Of a stretch of 41,794 nucleotides of DNA, positions 25,405-33,002 are shown in pieces. Both the position numbers and the translations under genes were made by a program. Each line of letters opens with the position of its first letter. Within the stretch, counting starts at the first letter, position 1. The stretch comes from Rhodospirillales bacterium (GTDB lineage: Bacteria > Vulcanimicrobiota > Vulcanimicrobiia > Vulcanimicrobiales > Vulcanimicrobiaceae): NCBI GenBank assembly GCA_903970385.1, contig CAJCIN010000123.1, positions 1-41,794 of the forward strand, written 5' to 3'. A model generated the notes under the pieces. The model made no database searches, was not told where the DNA came from, and was given only the letters and a program-made list of their open reading frames with translations.

Positions 25405-26493
25405 ATGGTCGAACCGGGAGAGCCACGCCCCTCGGTCGGGCTCTCACTGGCAAGCGTCGCCCGCTCGCGGGCGCATCGGAAGTGGAGAGAAATGGGCGGA
25501 TCGACGATCTCGCGTGGCGAGGCGAGTCGGCTGGCCTCGTACATCGAGGGTCGCCGGCGGGACCTCGTCGCGTCCATCGTTCGTTCTTCCGTCTTGCCGC
25601 GGCCCGCCTCCATCGCCGCAAATACGTTTGCCGGTGTCTTCCTCGACCGCATCTCCGAGGAGCTCGAGGGCGGAGAGCGTGACGTCCTCGACATTTGGGC
25701 GGATGGCGCCGCTCAGCCCGACGAGGCGTTCGAACGCGGCCGTATCGTCGTCATCGCCTGTGCGGTGATCTCCGCAGAGTTCGTTGCCGACTGCGGGCAC
25801 TCGGACGAGGTCATCTCGTATCTAGCGCTGCGCTCCGGCGAACTCGAGAAGCGATTCCAAGCGGATCGCAATGCGGTCGTCGCACCGGCCGGCTCGGCGC
25901 TCGTGAGTCGCGACGACGTCGTTGCCTCTCTGCTCTCCGCGATCGACGCCCGCGACGCGGCGACGTGCGAGCACTCCCGCGCGGTCGGCATGTGGTGCGG
26001 GCGCATCGCGAAGATGCTCGGCATGAATCCAGAGATGCAGGCCTTCGCGGCGCTCGGCGGCACGCTGCACGACGTCGGTAAGATCGCAACGCCGACGGAA
26101 ATTCTTCTCAAGCCCGGTCCGCTCGATCCGGACGAGTGGGAGTCGATGCGCTCGCATGCGAGCATCGGCGCGAAAATGCTCGAGCGGATCCCCTCGCTCA
26201 AAGATCTCGCGCCGATCGTTCGCGCGCATCACGAGCGTATGGACGGCAAAGGTTATCCGGACGGCCTCAGCGGCCAGCAGATTCCGATGGTCGCGCGCAT
26301 CGTCTCGGTCGCGGACTCATTTCACGCGATGATCAGCAAGCGGCCGTACCGCACGGCGCTTCCCGTGCCGGCCGCGCTCGAAGAGCTCCGTGCGGGCACC
26401 GGCACGCAATGGGACCCGGTCGTTTCCGAGGCGATGTTCGACATCGTGCAGCCGCTCGCGGTGCAACGTACGCTGCGCGTCGCCCGCGGCTAG
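25405..26493 (+). CDS. HD-GYP domain protein (cyclic-di-GMP phosphodiesterase family)
   Basis: A 362-residue protein. The N-terminal 165 residues are helical with no recognised domain. The HD-GYP domain follows: His190 (EHSRAVGMW), His222-Asp223 (LHDVGKI), His275-His276-Glu277 (RAHHERMDGKGYPDGLSG) and Asp304 (VADSFHAM). All expected metal ligands and the GYP loop are present, so phosphodiesterase activity on cyclic-di-GMP or a related dinucleotide is likely. No signal peptide or membrane helix is seen, so it is cytoplasmic. ATG 25405 has GGAGGA upstream; ATG 25492 is another choice. Composition is GC-rich again. Confidence 0.9.
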   Translation: MVEPGEPRPSVGLSLASVARSRAHRKWREMGGSTISRGEASRLASYIEGRRRDLVASIVRSSVLPRPASIAANTFAGVFLDRISEELEGGERDVLDIWADGAAQPDEAFERGRIVVIACAVISAEFVADCGHSDEVISYLALRSGELEKRFQADRNAVVAPAGSALVSRDDVVASLLSAIDARDAATCEHSRAVGMWCGRIAKMLGMNPEMQAFAALGGTLHDVGKIATPTEILLKPGPLDPDEWESMRSHASIGAKMLERIPSLKDLAPIVRAHHERMDGKGYPDGLSGQQIPMVARIVSVADSFHAMISKRPYRTALPVPAALEELRAGTGTQWDPVVSEAMFDIVQPLAVQRTLRVARG

Positions 26494-26505
26494 CTCGACG
26501 CCGAT

Positions 26506-27837
26506 CTAGAAGTCGGTTCCGCTCGAGAAGCGGAAGTTCTCGATCTTGACGGTGGGCACGATCGACGCGTACGAGTAGCCTCCGGTGCGCGCGATCTCGC
26601 TCGAGAACGTCGCCGCCCCCAGCGCTTCGAGGATGCTCTGATTGAAGCGCATGTTCCGCACGCCGCCGACGATCTCGCCGTTTTCGATCAGGAACGTCCC
26701 GTCGCGCGTCATGCCCGTGACGATCGTCTTGATGTGATCGACCGGCCGGATGTACCAAAAGCGCGTGACGAGCAAACCGCGTTTCGTGCCGCGCACGAGG
26801 TCAGCCGCGCTCTGCGTGCCGCCGGCAACGACGAGATGCTGGACCGCCGGTCCGTACGCGCTCGGCGCCGGTAAGCCGTGACCCGTGTTCGAGCGATGGA
26901 GACGCTTCGCCCACGCGGAGTCGGTGACGAGTTCGTGCGCGACGCCGCGCTCGAGGAGCGAGAGGCGTCGCGTCGGATAGCCCTCGTAATCGAACGGTTG
27001 GCCCGCGAAGAGCGGATGCGCGTAATCGTCGGAGAGCGTCACATCGTCGCCGGCGTAGGCGCGATCCAGCCCGTTCGCGAGAAACGACGAGCCCTCGTCG
27101 TAGCTCTGCGCGGAGAAGTGGCCCGTGAGGTACGAGAGCAATTCGCCGAACGCCGGCGGCTCCAAAATCACCGTCCACTCGCCGGGCTCGACCGTGACGG
27201 GCGCTTTCGAGGCGAGCGTTTTTTCCGTCGCGATCGTCCCGGCCGACGTGCCGTCGAGATCGTCGAATCGAATGGAATTGCGTTCGGCGAATCCCGTCGA
27301 GTCGTCGCCGTTGGCCTTCACGTTGAGACCGCACGACGTCGTGTCGTACGACGAGCGCGTGCCCGATGAATTCGCGATCGTGATCCCGGAACGTTCGTTC
27401 GTGACGTAGCCTGCGGCCCACAGCCCGGCCCCCTCGACGACGCGAACGATGTCGGCGACGACGCGCGCGCGTTCGGCCGGCGACGCGGTCGCCGTCGCCG
27501 TATCGAATGCGCCGTCCGGAGCCGCGACCGGCGCGTTCGCGACGAGCCCGGCTGCGTCGTCGTCACGCGGAGCGAGCGCACCGATCGCGCGTGCGTTCGC
27601 GACCGCAGCTCGCAGCGATGCGTCGTCGAGCGCGTTCGTCATCACCACGCCGGTACGGCCGTCGACGATCGTGCGCACGCGGACCGACGTGTCGACGTGC
27701 GCGACGTTCTGATGGATCGCGTTCTGCGTGAAGCGCGTCAGTCCGGAGTCGACGTCGAACACCAGCACTTCGGTTTCGCCGTCGGGCGCGAACGAAAGCA
27801 CGCGTTCCGCGAGCGCTTCCCGTGCGGCGCTATCCAT
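26506..27837 (-). CDS. tldE: TldE/PmbA family metalloprotease subunit
   Basis: A 443-residue protein of the TldE (PmbA) half of the TldD/TldE heterodimer, which degrades unfolded peptides and can mature peptide natural products. Typical segments are the N-terminal beta region (VLVFDVDSGLTRFTQNAIHQN), the mid segment PGEWTVILEPPAFGELL and the C-terminal TRDGTFLIENGEIVGGVRNM. It lacks the HExxxH zinc motif, as expected for TldE. It overlaps the tldD stop by eight bases. Confidence 0.9.
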   Translation of the reverse strand: MDSAAREALAERVLSFAPDGETEVLVFDVDSGLTRFTQNAIHQNVAHVDTSVRVRTIVDGRTGVVMTNALDDASLRAAVANARAIGALAPRDDDAAGLVANAPVAAPDGAFDTATATASPAERARVVADIVRVVEGAGLWAAGYVTNERSGITIANSSGTRSSYDTTSCGLNVKANGDDSTGFAERNSIRFDDLDGTSAGTIATEKTLASKAPVTVEPGEWTVILEPPAFGELLSYLTGHFSAQSYDEGSSFLANGLDRAYAGDDVTLSDDYAHPLFAGQPFDYEGYPTRRLSLLERGVAHELVTDSAWAKRLHRSNTGHGLPAPSAYGPAVQHLVVAGGTQSAADLVRGTKRGLLVTRFWYIRPVDHIKTIVTGMTRDGTFLIENGEIVGGVRNMRFNQSILEALGAATFSSEIARTGGYSYASIVPTVKIENFRFSSGTDF

Positions 27838-29284
27838 CGTAGCCGACCCCGACGCGCACCTTGCGGAACCGCGCGGGCGATGCGGCCTGCGCCGTGCGGC
27901 CCGTCTGCATCGGCTCGCCCTTGCCGCAGTTCGGCGTGCCCCAGGCTAGCCACGACCGTTCGTCCGCGATCGCGTCGCAACTGTTCCAGAACTGCGGCGT
28001 CACGCCGGCATACGTCGGGTTCTTGAGCATGCGACCGCGTTTGCCGTTGCGGATCTCCCACGCGATCTGACAGCCGAACTGAAAATTCAGACGGTGATCG
28101 TCGATCGACCACGAGCGGTTCGATTCCATGTAGATCCCGTAATCGACGCCGTCGAAAAGCGCGTCGAACGGTACGTCGCCGGGCAGCAAGCTGAGATTGC
28201 ACATGCGGATCATCGGCACGTGCTCCCAGCCGCCGGCGCGTACGCACGCGTTCGTCTCGCGCCCGAGCGTACGCGCGGTGTCGCGCGACATCTCGAAGCC
28301 GACGAGCATGCCGCTGCGGATGATGTCGGAGCGGCCGCTCTTCGCGCCCTCGTCGTCGTAGCCGACGGTCGCGAAGCCGCGCGGCATCGTATTGTCGATC
28401 TCGATCGTGACGCGGTCGGACCCGTAGCGCAGCGTGCCGAGTTGCGCCGGGTCGAGGAAGCTCGTGCCGGAGAAGTTCGCCTCCCAGCCCATGATGCGAT
28501 CGAGCTCCGCCGCATGACCGCACGATTCGTGAATCTGCAGCGAGACTTGCGAACCGCCGAGCACGATGTCGAACTCGCCCGACGGACATTGCGGCGCGAC
28601 GAGCAACGCGGCCGCCTCCTCACCGATGCGTTGCGCGTTCTCGCGCAACTGCGCCGCCTCGACGATCTCCCAGCCACCGCCCTGGTACAAGCCGACGTCG
28701 CCCGGATACGAGCGATCCTGCGCCTCGCCGTCCGCCGCAGCGAGCGCGGACATGCCGCTGCCCGTCTGAAGCAACGACTGTTCGATGCGCGAACCCGTCG
28801 TGCTGTAGAAGACCTTGCCCGTATGCCAGAGATCGATCCACGCGCGCCCGGCGCGGATCGAAGGAGCCGCGTGCAACGCTCGCTCCGCATCGAGCAACAG
28901 CGCGACGCGTTCGCCGAGCGGAACGCTCGCGGCATCGCGTTCGTACGGCGTCGCGAACGTATCGACGTAGCGATCCTGCGGCGCTTCACCGAACCGGCGC
29001 GATGCGATCGCCGCACCCGCACGTGCGATCTCGACGGCGCGCGCCGCCGTTCGATCGATGCCCGCGTCGCTCGTGTCCGCGCTCGCCGCGAAGCCCCACG
29101 CGCCGTCGAAGAGCGCTCGCACGCCGTAGCCCGCACTGGTTCGATCGGTGAGCGTCGCAACCGAGCCGTTCCGCACCTCGATGCGTTCCGCGCGATCTTC
29201 CTCGAAGCGAACGTCCGCGTATGCGGCGCCGCGAGCGCTCGCCGTATCGAGAGCGCGTGCGGCGCACGCATCGAAATCCGTCAT
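27830..29284 (-). CDS. tldD: TldD family zinc metalloprotease subunit
   Basis: A 484-residue protein with the TldD zinc site HESCGHAAELD (HExxxH) near residue 258, and the conserved N-terminal region AYADVRFEEDRAERIEVRNG. The C-terminal CxIAWEIRNGKRGRMLKNPT segment is also typical. Together with the adjacent TldE it forms a cytoplasmic heterodimer whose barrel encloses the active site. The ATG at 29284 gives the family's normal N-terminus; frames extending further upstream enter the nitrilase gene region antisense-like and are rejected. Confidence 0.92.
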   Translation of the reverse strand: MTDFDACAARALDTASARGAAYADVRFEEDRAERIEVRNGSVATLTDRTSAGYGVRALFDGAWGFAASADTSDAGIDRTAARAVEIARAGAAIASRRFGEAPQDRYVDTFATPYERDAASVPLGERVALLLDAERALHAAPSIRAGRAWIDLWHTGKVFYSTTGSRIEQSLLQTGSGMSALAAADGEAQDRSYPGDVGLYQGGGWEIVEAAQLRENAQRIGEEAAALLVAPQCPSGEFDIVLGGSQVSLQIHESCGHAAELDRIMGWEANFSGTSFLDPAQLGTLRYGSDRVTIEIDNTMPRGFATVGYDDEGAKSGRSDIIRSGMLVGFEMSRDTARTLGRETNACVRAGGWEHVPMIRMCNLSLLPGDVPFDALFDGVDYGIYMESNRSWSIDDHRLNFQFGCQIAWEIRNGKRGRMLKNPTYAGVTPQFWNSCDAIADERSWLAWGTPNCGKGEPMQTGRTAQAASPARFRKVRVGVGYDG

Positions 29285-29324
29285 CGAGCACTCATGTCCG
29301 CAGTCGCGTTCGACGGTTCCTCCG

Positions 29325-30665
29325 TTACGCGCGCGTGCGGATCGCTTCGGCGACGCGCAAGCCGGCGAGCACGTCGGTCGTCGGTGCGACGGTCGTCGCT
29401 CGTGCTCGCGCGCGATCGTAGACGAACGACGCCATGCGAAACGAATCGAATGTTCCGGCCACGACGACGCCGTCGGGATCGACGGCGAACGAGCGCGTGT
29501 CGCTCTCGAACACGATGACGAACGCGCGCAATTCGGCGGCGCGCGTGCGCGCGATCCGCACCGTCCACGGATCGTCCGCCGCCGTCGTCCAGACGAAGAG
29601 ATCGACGCCGTCCATGCGTGCTCCGGTGAGCCCGGCGGGATCGCGCATCGTCTCGTCCGAGACGGCGGCGAATCGCACGCCGGCGCGCTCGAGCATCGTC
29701 TCGGCTCGTCCTTCGACGTCGGCGCGCGAGAGAAGAAGATCGCAATCGGCAACGTCCGCGGCGGCGGCGAAACGAGCGGTGTCCGCCGGCTTCGTCGCCG
29801 GCGTGAACGCGATGCGAGCGCGCGCCGCCCCGGTATCCGGCGCCGCGGCCGCCGCTGCCGACAGACGCTCGCGAGATCGTTTTCGCGCCGCATCCGGTCC
29901 TCGAGGCGCGGCGAGCTCGACCTCACCGAAGACGATCTCCTCGCCGCGTTCGGTGCCGCGCGCGACGAACGCACCGCCGGCGTCGATGACGGCACTCTTG
30001 CCGCAATAGGCGACGCTCTCGAGTTCGATGCCGCTCTTGTTCGCGACGACGAACGGGACGCGGTTCTCGTACGCGCGCACGTTCGCCATCAAGTCGGCCT
30101 GCATGTTCTCGAGTGCGGCGGGGTCGCGTCCGCTCGTGACCCACGCCGTCGGCATGACGAGCATGCCGGCGCCGCGCTCCACGAGCGTCCCCGCGATCGT
30201 CGGGATGCGGCCGTCGGCACACACGAGCACGCCGAGCGTGCCGAGCGGCGTCTCGATCGGCTGCAGCGTGTCGCCCGCCGCGAACCAGCGGCGATCGAAG
30301 TGCCAGAGAAACTGTTTGGCGGCATAACCGAGTTCGTCGCCGCTCGGCCCGACGCAAATCGCGGCATTGAAGGTTCTGCCCGCGACGACCTTCGCGCCGC
30401 CGTAGACGATCACGGCGTCGTACCGGCGCGCGAGCGTCCGAACGTCGTCGGCCGCACGCGCGAGCTGTTCGCTCGGCACGGGCTGCATGCCGAGAACGTA
30501 ACCCGGCACGGTGCCTTCGGGCAACACGATCAACCGAGCGCCGCGCTTCCCCGCCTCGTTCGTCAACGTGACGATACGGGGCCAGGCCGTCTCGAAATCG
30601 TCCCGATTATGTGCGCCGGGTTGCACGCAGGCGACGGGTATTTTGGGTAAGGACACGAATTGCAA
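29325..30665 (-). CDS. Nitrilase/amidase-family protein with a degenerate second domain
   Basis: A 446-residue protein, well above the usual 260-330 for the family. The N-terminal carbon-nitrogen hydrolase domain keeps the Glu-Lys-Cys triad: Glu50 (LIVLPEGTVPG), Lys117 (YAAKQFLWHFDRR) and Cys149 (GVLVCADGRIP). The C-terminal half (about residues 275-446) resembles a second, degenerate nitrilase lobe: it has RAAELRAFVIVFESDTRSF, like the ARAxENxxFVVxAN segment, and ends DVLAGLRVAEAIRT, but no catalytic triad. It may form a fixed internal dimer. Substrate is unknown. TTG 30665 and GTG 30656 are possible starts. Confidence 0.82.
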   Translation of the reverse strand: MQFVSLPKIPVACVQPGAHNRDDFETAWPRIVTLTNEAGKRGARLIVLPEGTVPGYVLGMQPVPSEQLARAADDVRTLARRYDAVIVYGGAKVVAGRTFNAAICVGPSGDELGYAAKQFLWHFDRRWFAAGDTLQPIETPLGTLGVLVCADGRIPTIAGTLVERGAGMLVMPTAWVTSGRDPAALENMQADLMANVRAYENRVPFVVANKSGIELESVAYCGKSAVIDAGGAFVARGTERGEEIVFGEVELAAPRGPDAARKRSRERLSAAAAAAPDTGAARARIAFTPATKPADTARFAAAADVADCDLLLSRADVEGRAETMLERAGVRFAAVSDETMRDPAGLTGARMDGVDLFVWTTAADDPWTVRIARTRAAELRAFVIVFESDTRSFAVDPDGVVVAGTFDSFRMASFVYDRARARATTVAPTTDVLAGLRVAEAIRTRA

Positions 30666-30709
30666 TCACCTAACGACGGCTATCACGCTTCGATCGAGGG
30701 TTATTTTAC

Positions 30710-31366
30710 GTGAAGCGAGTCATTGGGCTTGTTTTTATTCTTGGGGCGGCTTCCTGTGTGTCCGCTTCCGCTTCGAGCGCGCATCATGCTGCGGCATCTT
30801 CGCCGCGCCCGTCGGCGAAAACCATCGCGGCCCGTCAAGCGGCCGCGATCGCGTTGCTCGCCCCGGCGGACGAATATTTCGGTCCGCTCAAGCTGAGCAT
30901 CCTCGGCATTCGCAACACGATCCACGATCTCGGCGCGCGCTACGACGTCAATCATGCGATCTGGCATCAGACGTATTCGTCGGCGCAGCTCACGGAGCGC
31001 GCGATCCACGATTGGGAGAAGCGCTATCCGCACGACGGCCAGGTGCCGAAGGCGATCTATCTGATCCAGCGCCTGTACACCAAGGTGTTGTCGCAAGAAG
31101 CGCGCGACCGTGCGAACTACACCGCGAAGTGGATGTTTGCTGATTACGCGCAGTCGCCGCAAGGCCGGCAACTGAAGAAGACGCTCGCCGTCGAACACCT
31201 CGCCCCGCTGCCAGCGCTCCAGGATGCCGCACCGGCGAGTGCCGCTCCCGCTTATCCGTCGGAGTTCGGCCCGAACTACAAGTCCGACTTCGGTACGCCC
31301 GCAACGTCGCCGTCGGCCGCGCCCGCCGGGCCGGCGACGTCGCCCGCGCCGGCATCGGGCTCGTAA
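30710..31366 (+). CDS. Secreted protein with helical core and Pro/Ala tail, unknown function
   Basis: A 218-residue protein. The GTG start gives a signal peptide (VIGLVFILGAASCVSASASSA); a Cys in GAASCVS could be a weak lipobox. The mature core of about 130 residues is helical and aromatic-rich (SILGIRNTIHDLGARYDVNH, YLIQRLYTKVL). The tail of about 50 residues is Pro/Ala/Ser-rich. No family is recognised. It is a single-gene unit: divergent from the nitrilase and followed by a strong terminator. Confidence 0.7.
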   Translation: MKRVIGLVFILGAASCVSASASSAHHAAASSPRPSAKTIAARQAAAIALLAPADEYFGPLKLSILGIRNTIHDLGARYDVNHAIWHQTYSSAQLTERAIHDWEKRYPHDGQVPKAIYLIQRLYTKVLSQEARDRANYTAKWMFADYAQSPQGRQLKKTLAVEHLAPLPALQDAAPASAAPAYPSEFGPNYKSDFGTPATSPSAAPAGPATSPAPASGS

Positions 31367-31395
31367 CCGCCGCTTCGCTCTATACGGCCGATCTC

Positions 31396-31430
31396 GAGCC
31401 GGAACGCTTACGCCGTTCCGGCTCTTTCTT
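31396..31430 (+). terminator. Intrinsic terminator after the secreted-protein gene
   Basis: A perfect 10-base stem (GAGCCGGAAC/GTTCCGGCTC), a nine-base loop and the tail TTTCTT lie 29 bases after the stop codon. This is a textbook intrinsic terminator on the plus strand. Confidence 0.9.
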
Positions 31431-31453
31431 CATGTCGGCAATGGTCGGATAGA

Positions 31454-31483
31454 AAAAGCCCCCCGCCGAAGCGAGGGGCTTTT
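31454..31483 (-). terminator. Bidirectional intrinsic terminator
   Basis: AAAAGCCCC and GGGGCTTTT form a 9-base stem with T runs on both strands. Read leftward the stem is followed by TTTTT, so it terminates the stalk/beta-barrel gene; it can also back up the plus-strand terminator just before it. Confidence 0.88.
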
Positions 31484-31519
31484 CTTCGAACCTAACCTGT
31501 TCGGTGGTTCGGCTTCCGC

Positions 31520-32884
31520 TTAGAAGTGGAGGCCGAGTCCGCCGTAGAGGCTGTTCTCCGTGAAGTTGGTCGGCGCGTTCTGCTTCGCGATACCGCGGTT
31601 ACCGAGGTAACCGAAGTCTAGGAAGATCGGCGTCTTCGGCAGGTTCAGCGTGATACCGGCCTGGTACTTGAGGTACCGGTACTGCAGCTTCTGGTCGTTT
31701 CCGAAGATGTCGACGTAGTCGCCACTGATCTGCGGGTAGTACAGGATGCTGCCGTAGATGTCGATCGGCTGCTCGAAGTTCGAGAGCTTCTCGAGACCGC
31801 CACCGATGCCCGTGAGGCGCGGGTAGCCGTAGTTGCCATAGCGATCCTCATAGCTTCCGACGAGGAAGATCTTCGGATTCGCGATGCCGATGCCGACGCG
31901 ACCATCGAGGTCGGTGTCGCGGGCATCGAACGAGTTCACGAACGACGAACCGGACGCCGGTCCGAGGGTCGTGACGCAGCCCGGATCGCCGGTTCCGGCG
32001 AGTTGACCGCCGACGCCGCACACGGGCGCTCCGTTGAGGCCGGTGTTGGCGTTGGAGCCGAGCGCCGGGCTACCGTCGAAGGCGGGATTGCCGCGATGCG
32101 GGTAGCGGAAGTACGCGTAGTTCGCTTCAGCCATCAACGCGACGTTGGCGAAGCTGAAGGTCGCTCCGGCGCGAGCCGCACCGGAGACGGCGCCCTTGTT
32201 ACCAGGGCTGAACTCGTTGTACGTCTTCGGGTCGAACAGCGCGTCGCCGGCGACGAAGAACTGCGCACCCTGGGTCTTGACGGGGGTCGGCGTCGGCGTT
32301 GCCGTCGGCGCGGGCGTCGGGGTCGGGGTCGGCGGGACGGGGGTCGCCGTCGCCGGAGCAGCGGTCGGCGGGGGCAAGTAACGCACCACGACGACGCGCT
32401 TGTCGGGAACCCACTGAACGTAGGCGCCGAGCGCTTCGGAGATCACGCGGACCGGGACGACGACCGAACCCTTGTAGATTTCGGGAGGGACGTCGAGCGG
32501 GCGCGTTTCGCCGTTGAGGATGACCTCGGGCTTACCGACCGTTACTTGAACGTCGGCGCCGGGCTTGGAAACGTCGACGGTCTTCGTCGACGCGTTGTAC
32601 GAGACCGTGGCTCCGCCCATTTGCTCGAACATCGAACGCAACGGAACAAGGATCGTCTTCCCGCGTACCAAAGCGGCCAGGACACGACCTTTTTTCAAGC
32701 GATCGGGTTTCGAGTAGACGTGCTGGTCATTGAAAAGGATCGGGACTTCACCGGACGGCGGGGCGCCGAAATTGGGGCCTGCCATCTGAGCGGACGCCGG
32801 CGCGAACGCCGCGGCCGCAAAGCCGACGATCCCGAACGCGATTGTCGCCATTATGACGAACGCCCGCGAAACGAGTCGTTTCAC
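31520..32884 (-). CDS. Stalk-domain (copper amine oxidase N-type) / outer-membrane beta-barrel fusion protein
   Basis: A 454-residue envelope protein. A signal peptide covers about residues 1-33. Residues about 45-165 form a copper-amine-oxidase-N-like stalk domain (GKTILVPLRSMFEQMGGATV; GSVVVPVRVISEALGAYVQW), a fold usually found in surface proteins. A Pro/Thr linker with repeated TPTP units (about 172-200) follows. The C-terminal 245 residues look like an outer-membrane beta-barrel with alternating strands, ending in SLYGGLGLHF, the aromatic end used for barrel insertion. The stalk may bind peptidoglycan or other wall material and tether the outer membrane; this is inference. The GTG start has AGGAGG eight bases upstream. 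Confidence 0.78.
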   Translation of the reverse strand: MKRLVSRAFVIMATIAFGIVGFAAAAFAPASAQMAGPNFGAPPSGEVPILFNDQHVYSKPDRLKKGRVLAALVRGKTILVPLRSMFEQMGGATVSYNASTKTVDVSKPGADVQVTVGKPEVILNGETRPLDVPPEIYKGSVVVPVRVISEALGAYVQWVPDKRVVVVRYLPPPTAAPATATPVPPTPTPTPAPTATPTPTPVKTQGAQFFVAGDALFDPKTYNEFSPGNKGAVSGAARAGATFSFANVALMAEANYAYFRYPHRGNPAFDGSPALGSNANTGLNGAPVCGVGGQLAGTGDPGCVTTLGPASGSSFVNSFDARDTDLDGRVGIGIANPKIFLVGSYEDRYGNYGYPRLTGIGGGLEKLSNFEQPIDIYGSILYYPQISGDYVDIFGNDQKLQYRYLKYQAGITLNLPKTPIFLDFGYLGNRGIAKQNAPTNFTENSLYGGLGLHF

Positions 32885-33002
32885 TAAGAGTGCCTCCTAA
32901 AGATGTGGTTTGGAGCCTTCTGGGACTTCCCCGGTAACTCAGAACGGGCCTTACCCGTTCCCTTCGGGACCGAAACCGGCCCAAAGTGCTTCTAATCGAA
33001 GT
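32885..33002. promoter_or_regulatory. Structured divergent region between barrel gene and desaturase gene
   Basis: This 118-base region holds several inverted repeats. AACGGG and CCCGTT pair around a five-base loop, CCC/GGG pairs around TT, and GGGCC pairs with GGCCC around both. Read leftward it forms a folded 5' leader for the barrel gene ending in AGGAGG. At the other end CTAATC (32992-32997) and GATTAG (33005-33010) flank the desaturase GTG start. It matches no riboswitch consensus I know. Operator, RNA regulator or both are possible. Confidence 0.45.

Noticed and set aside
25200-25694. A 164-codon leftward frame across the small peptide gene and HD-GYP start
   Set aside because: No ribosome-binding site or family features; it is Ser/Arg-rich and antisense to a well-supported gene.
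32270-32360. Repetitive GTCGGCGTCGGG-like DNA
   Set aside because: It encodes the Pro/Thr linker of the stalk/beta-barrel protein and is not a separate repeat element or CRISPR.
32885-33002. A known riboswitch (cyclic-di-GMP, SAM, cobalamin or similar)
   Set aside because: The stems are real, but none of the conserved sequence cores I know is present, so no class is claimed.
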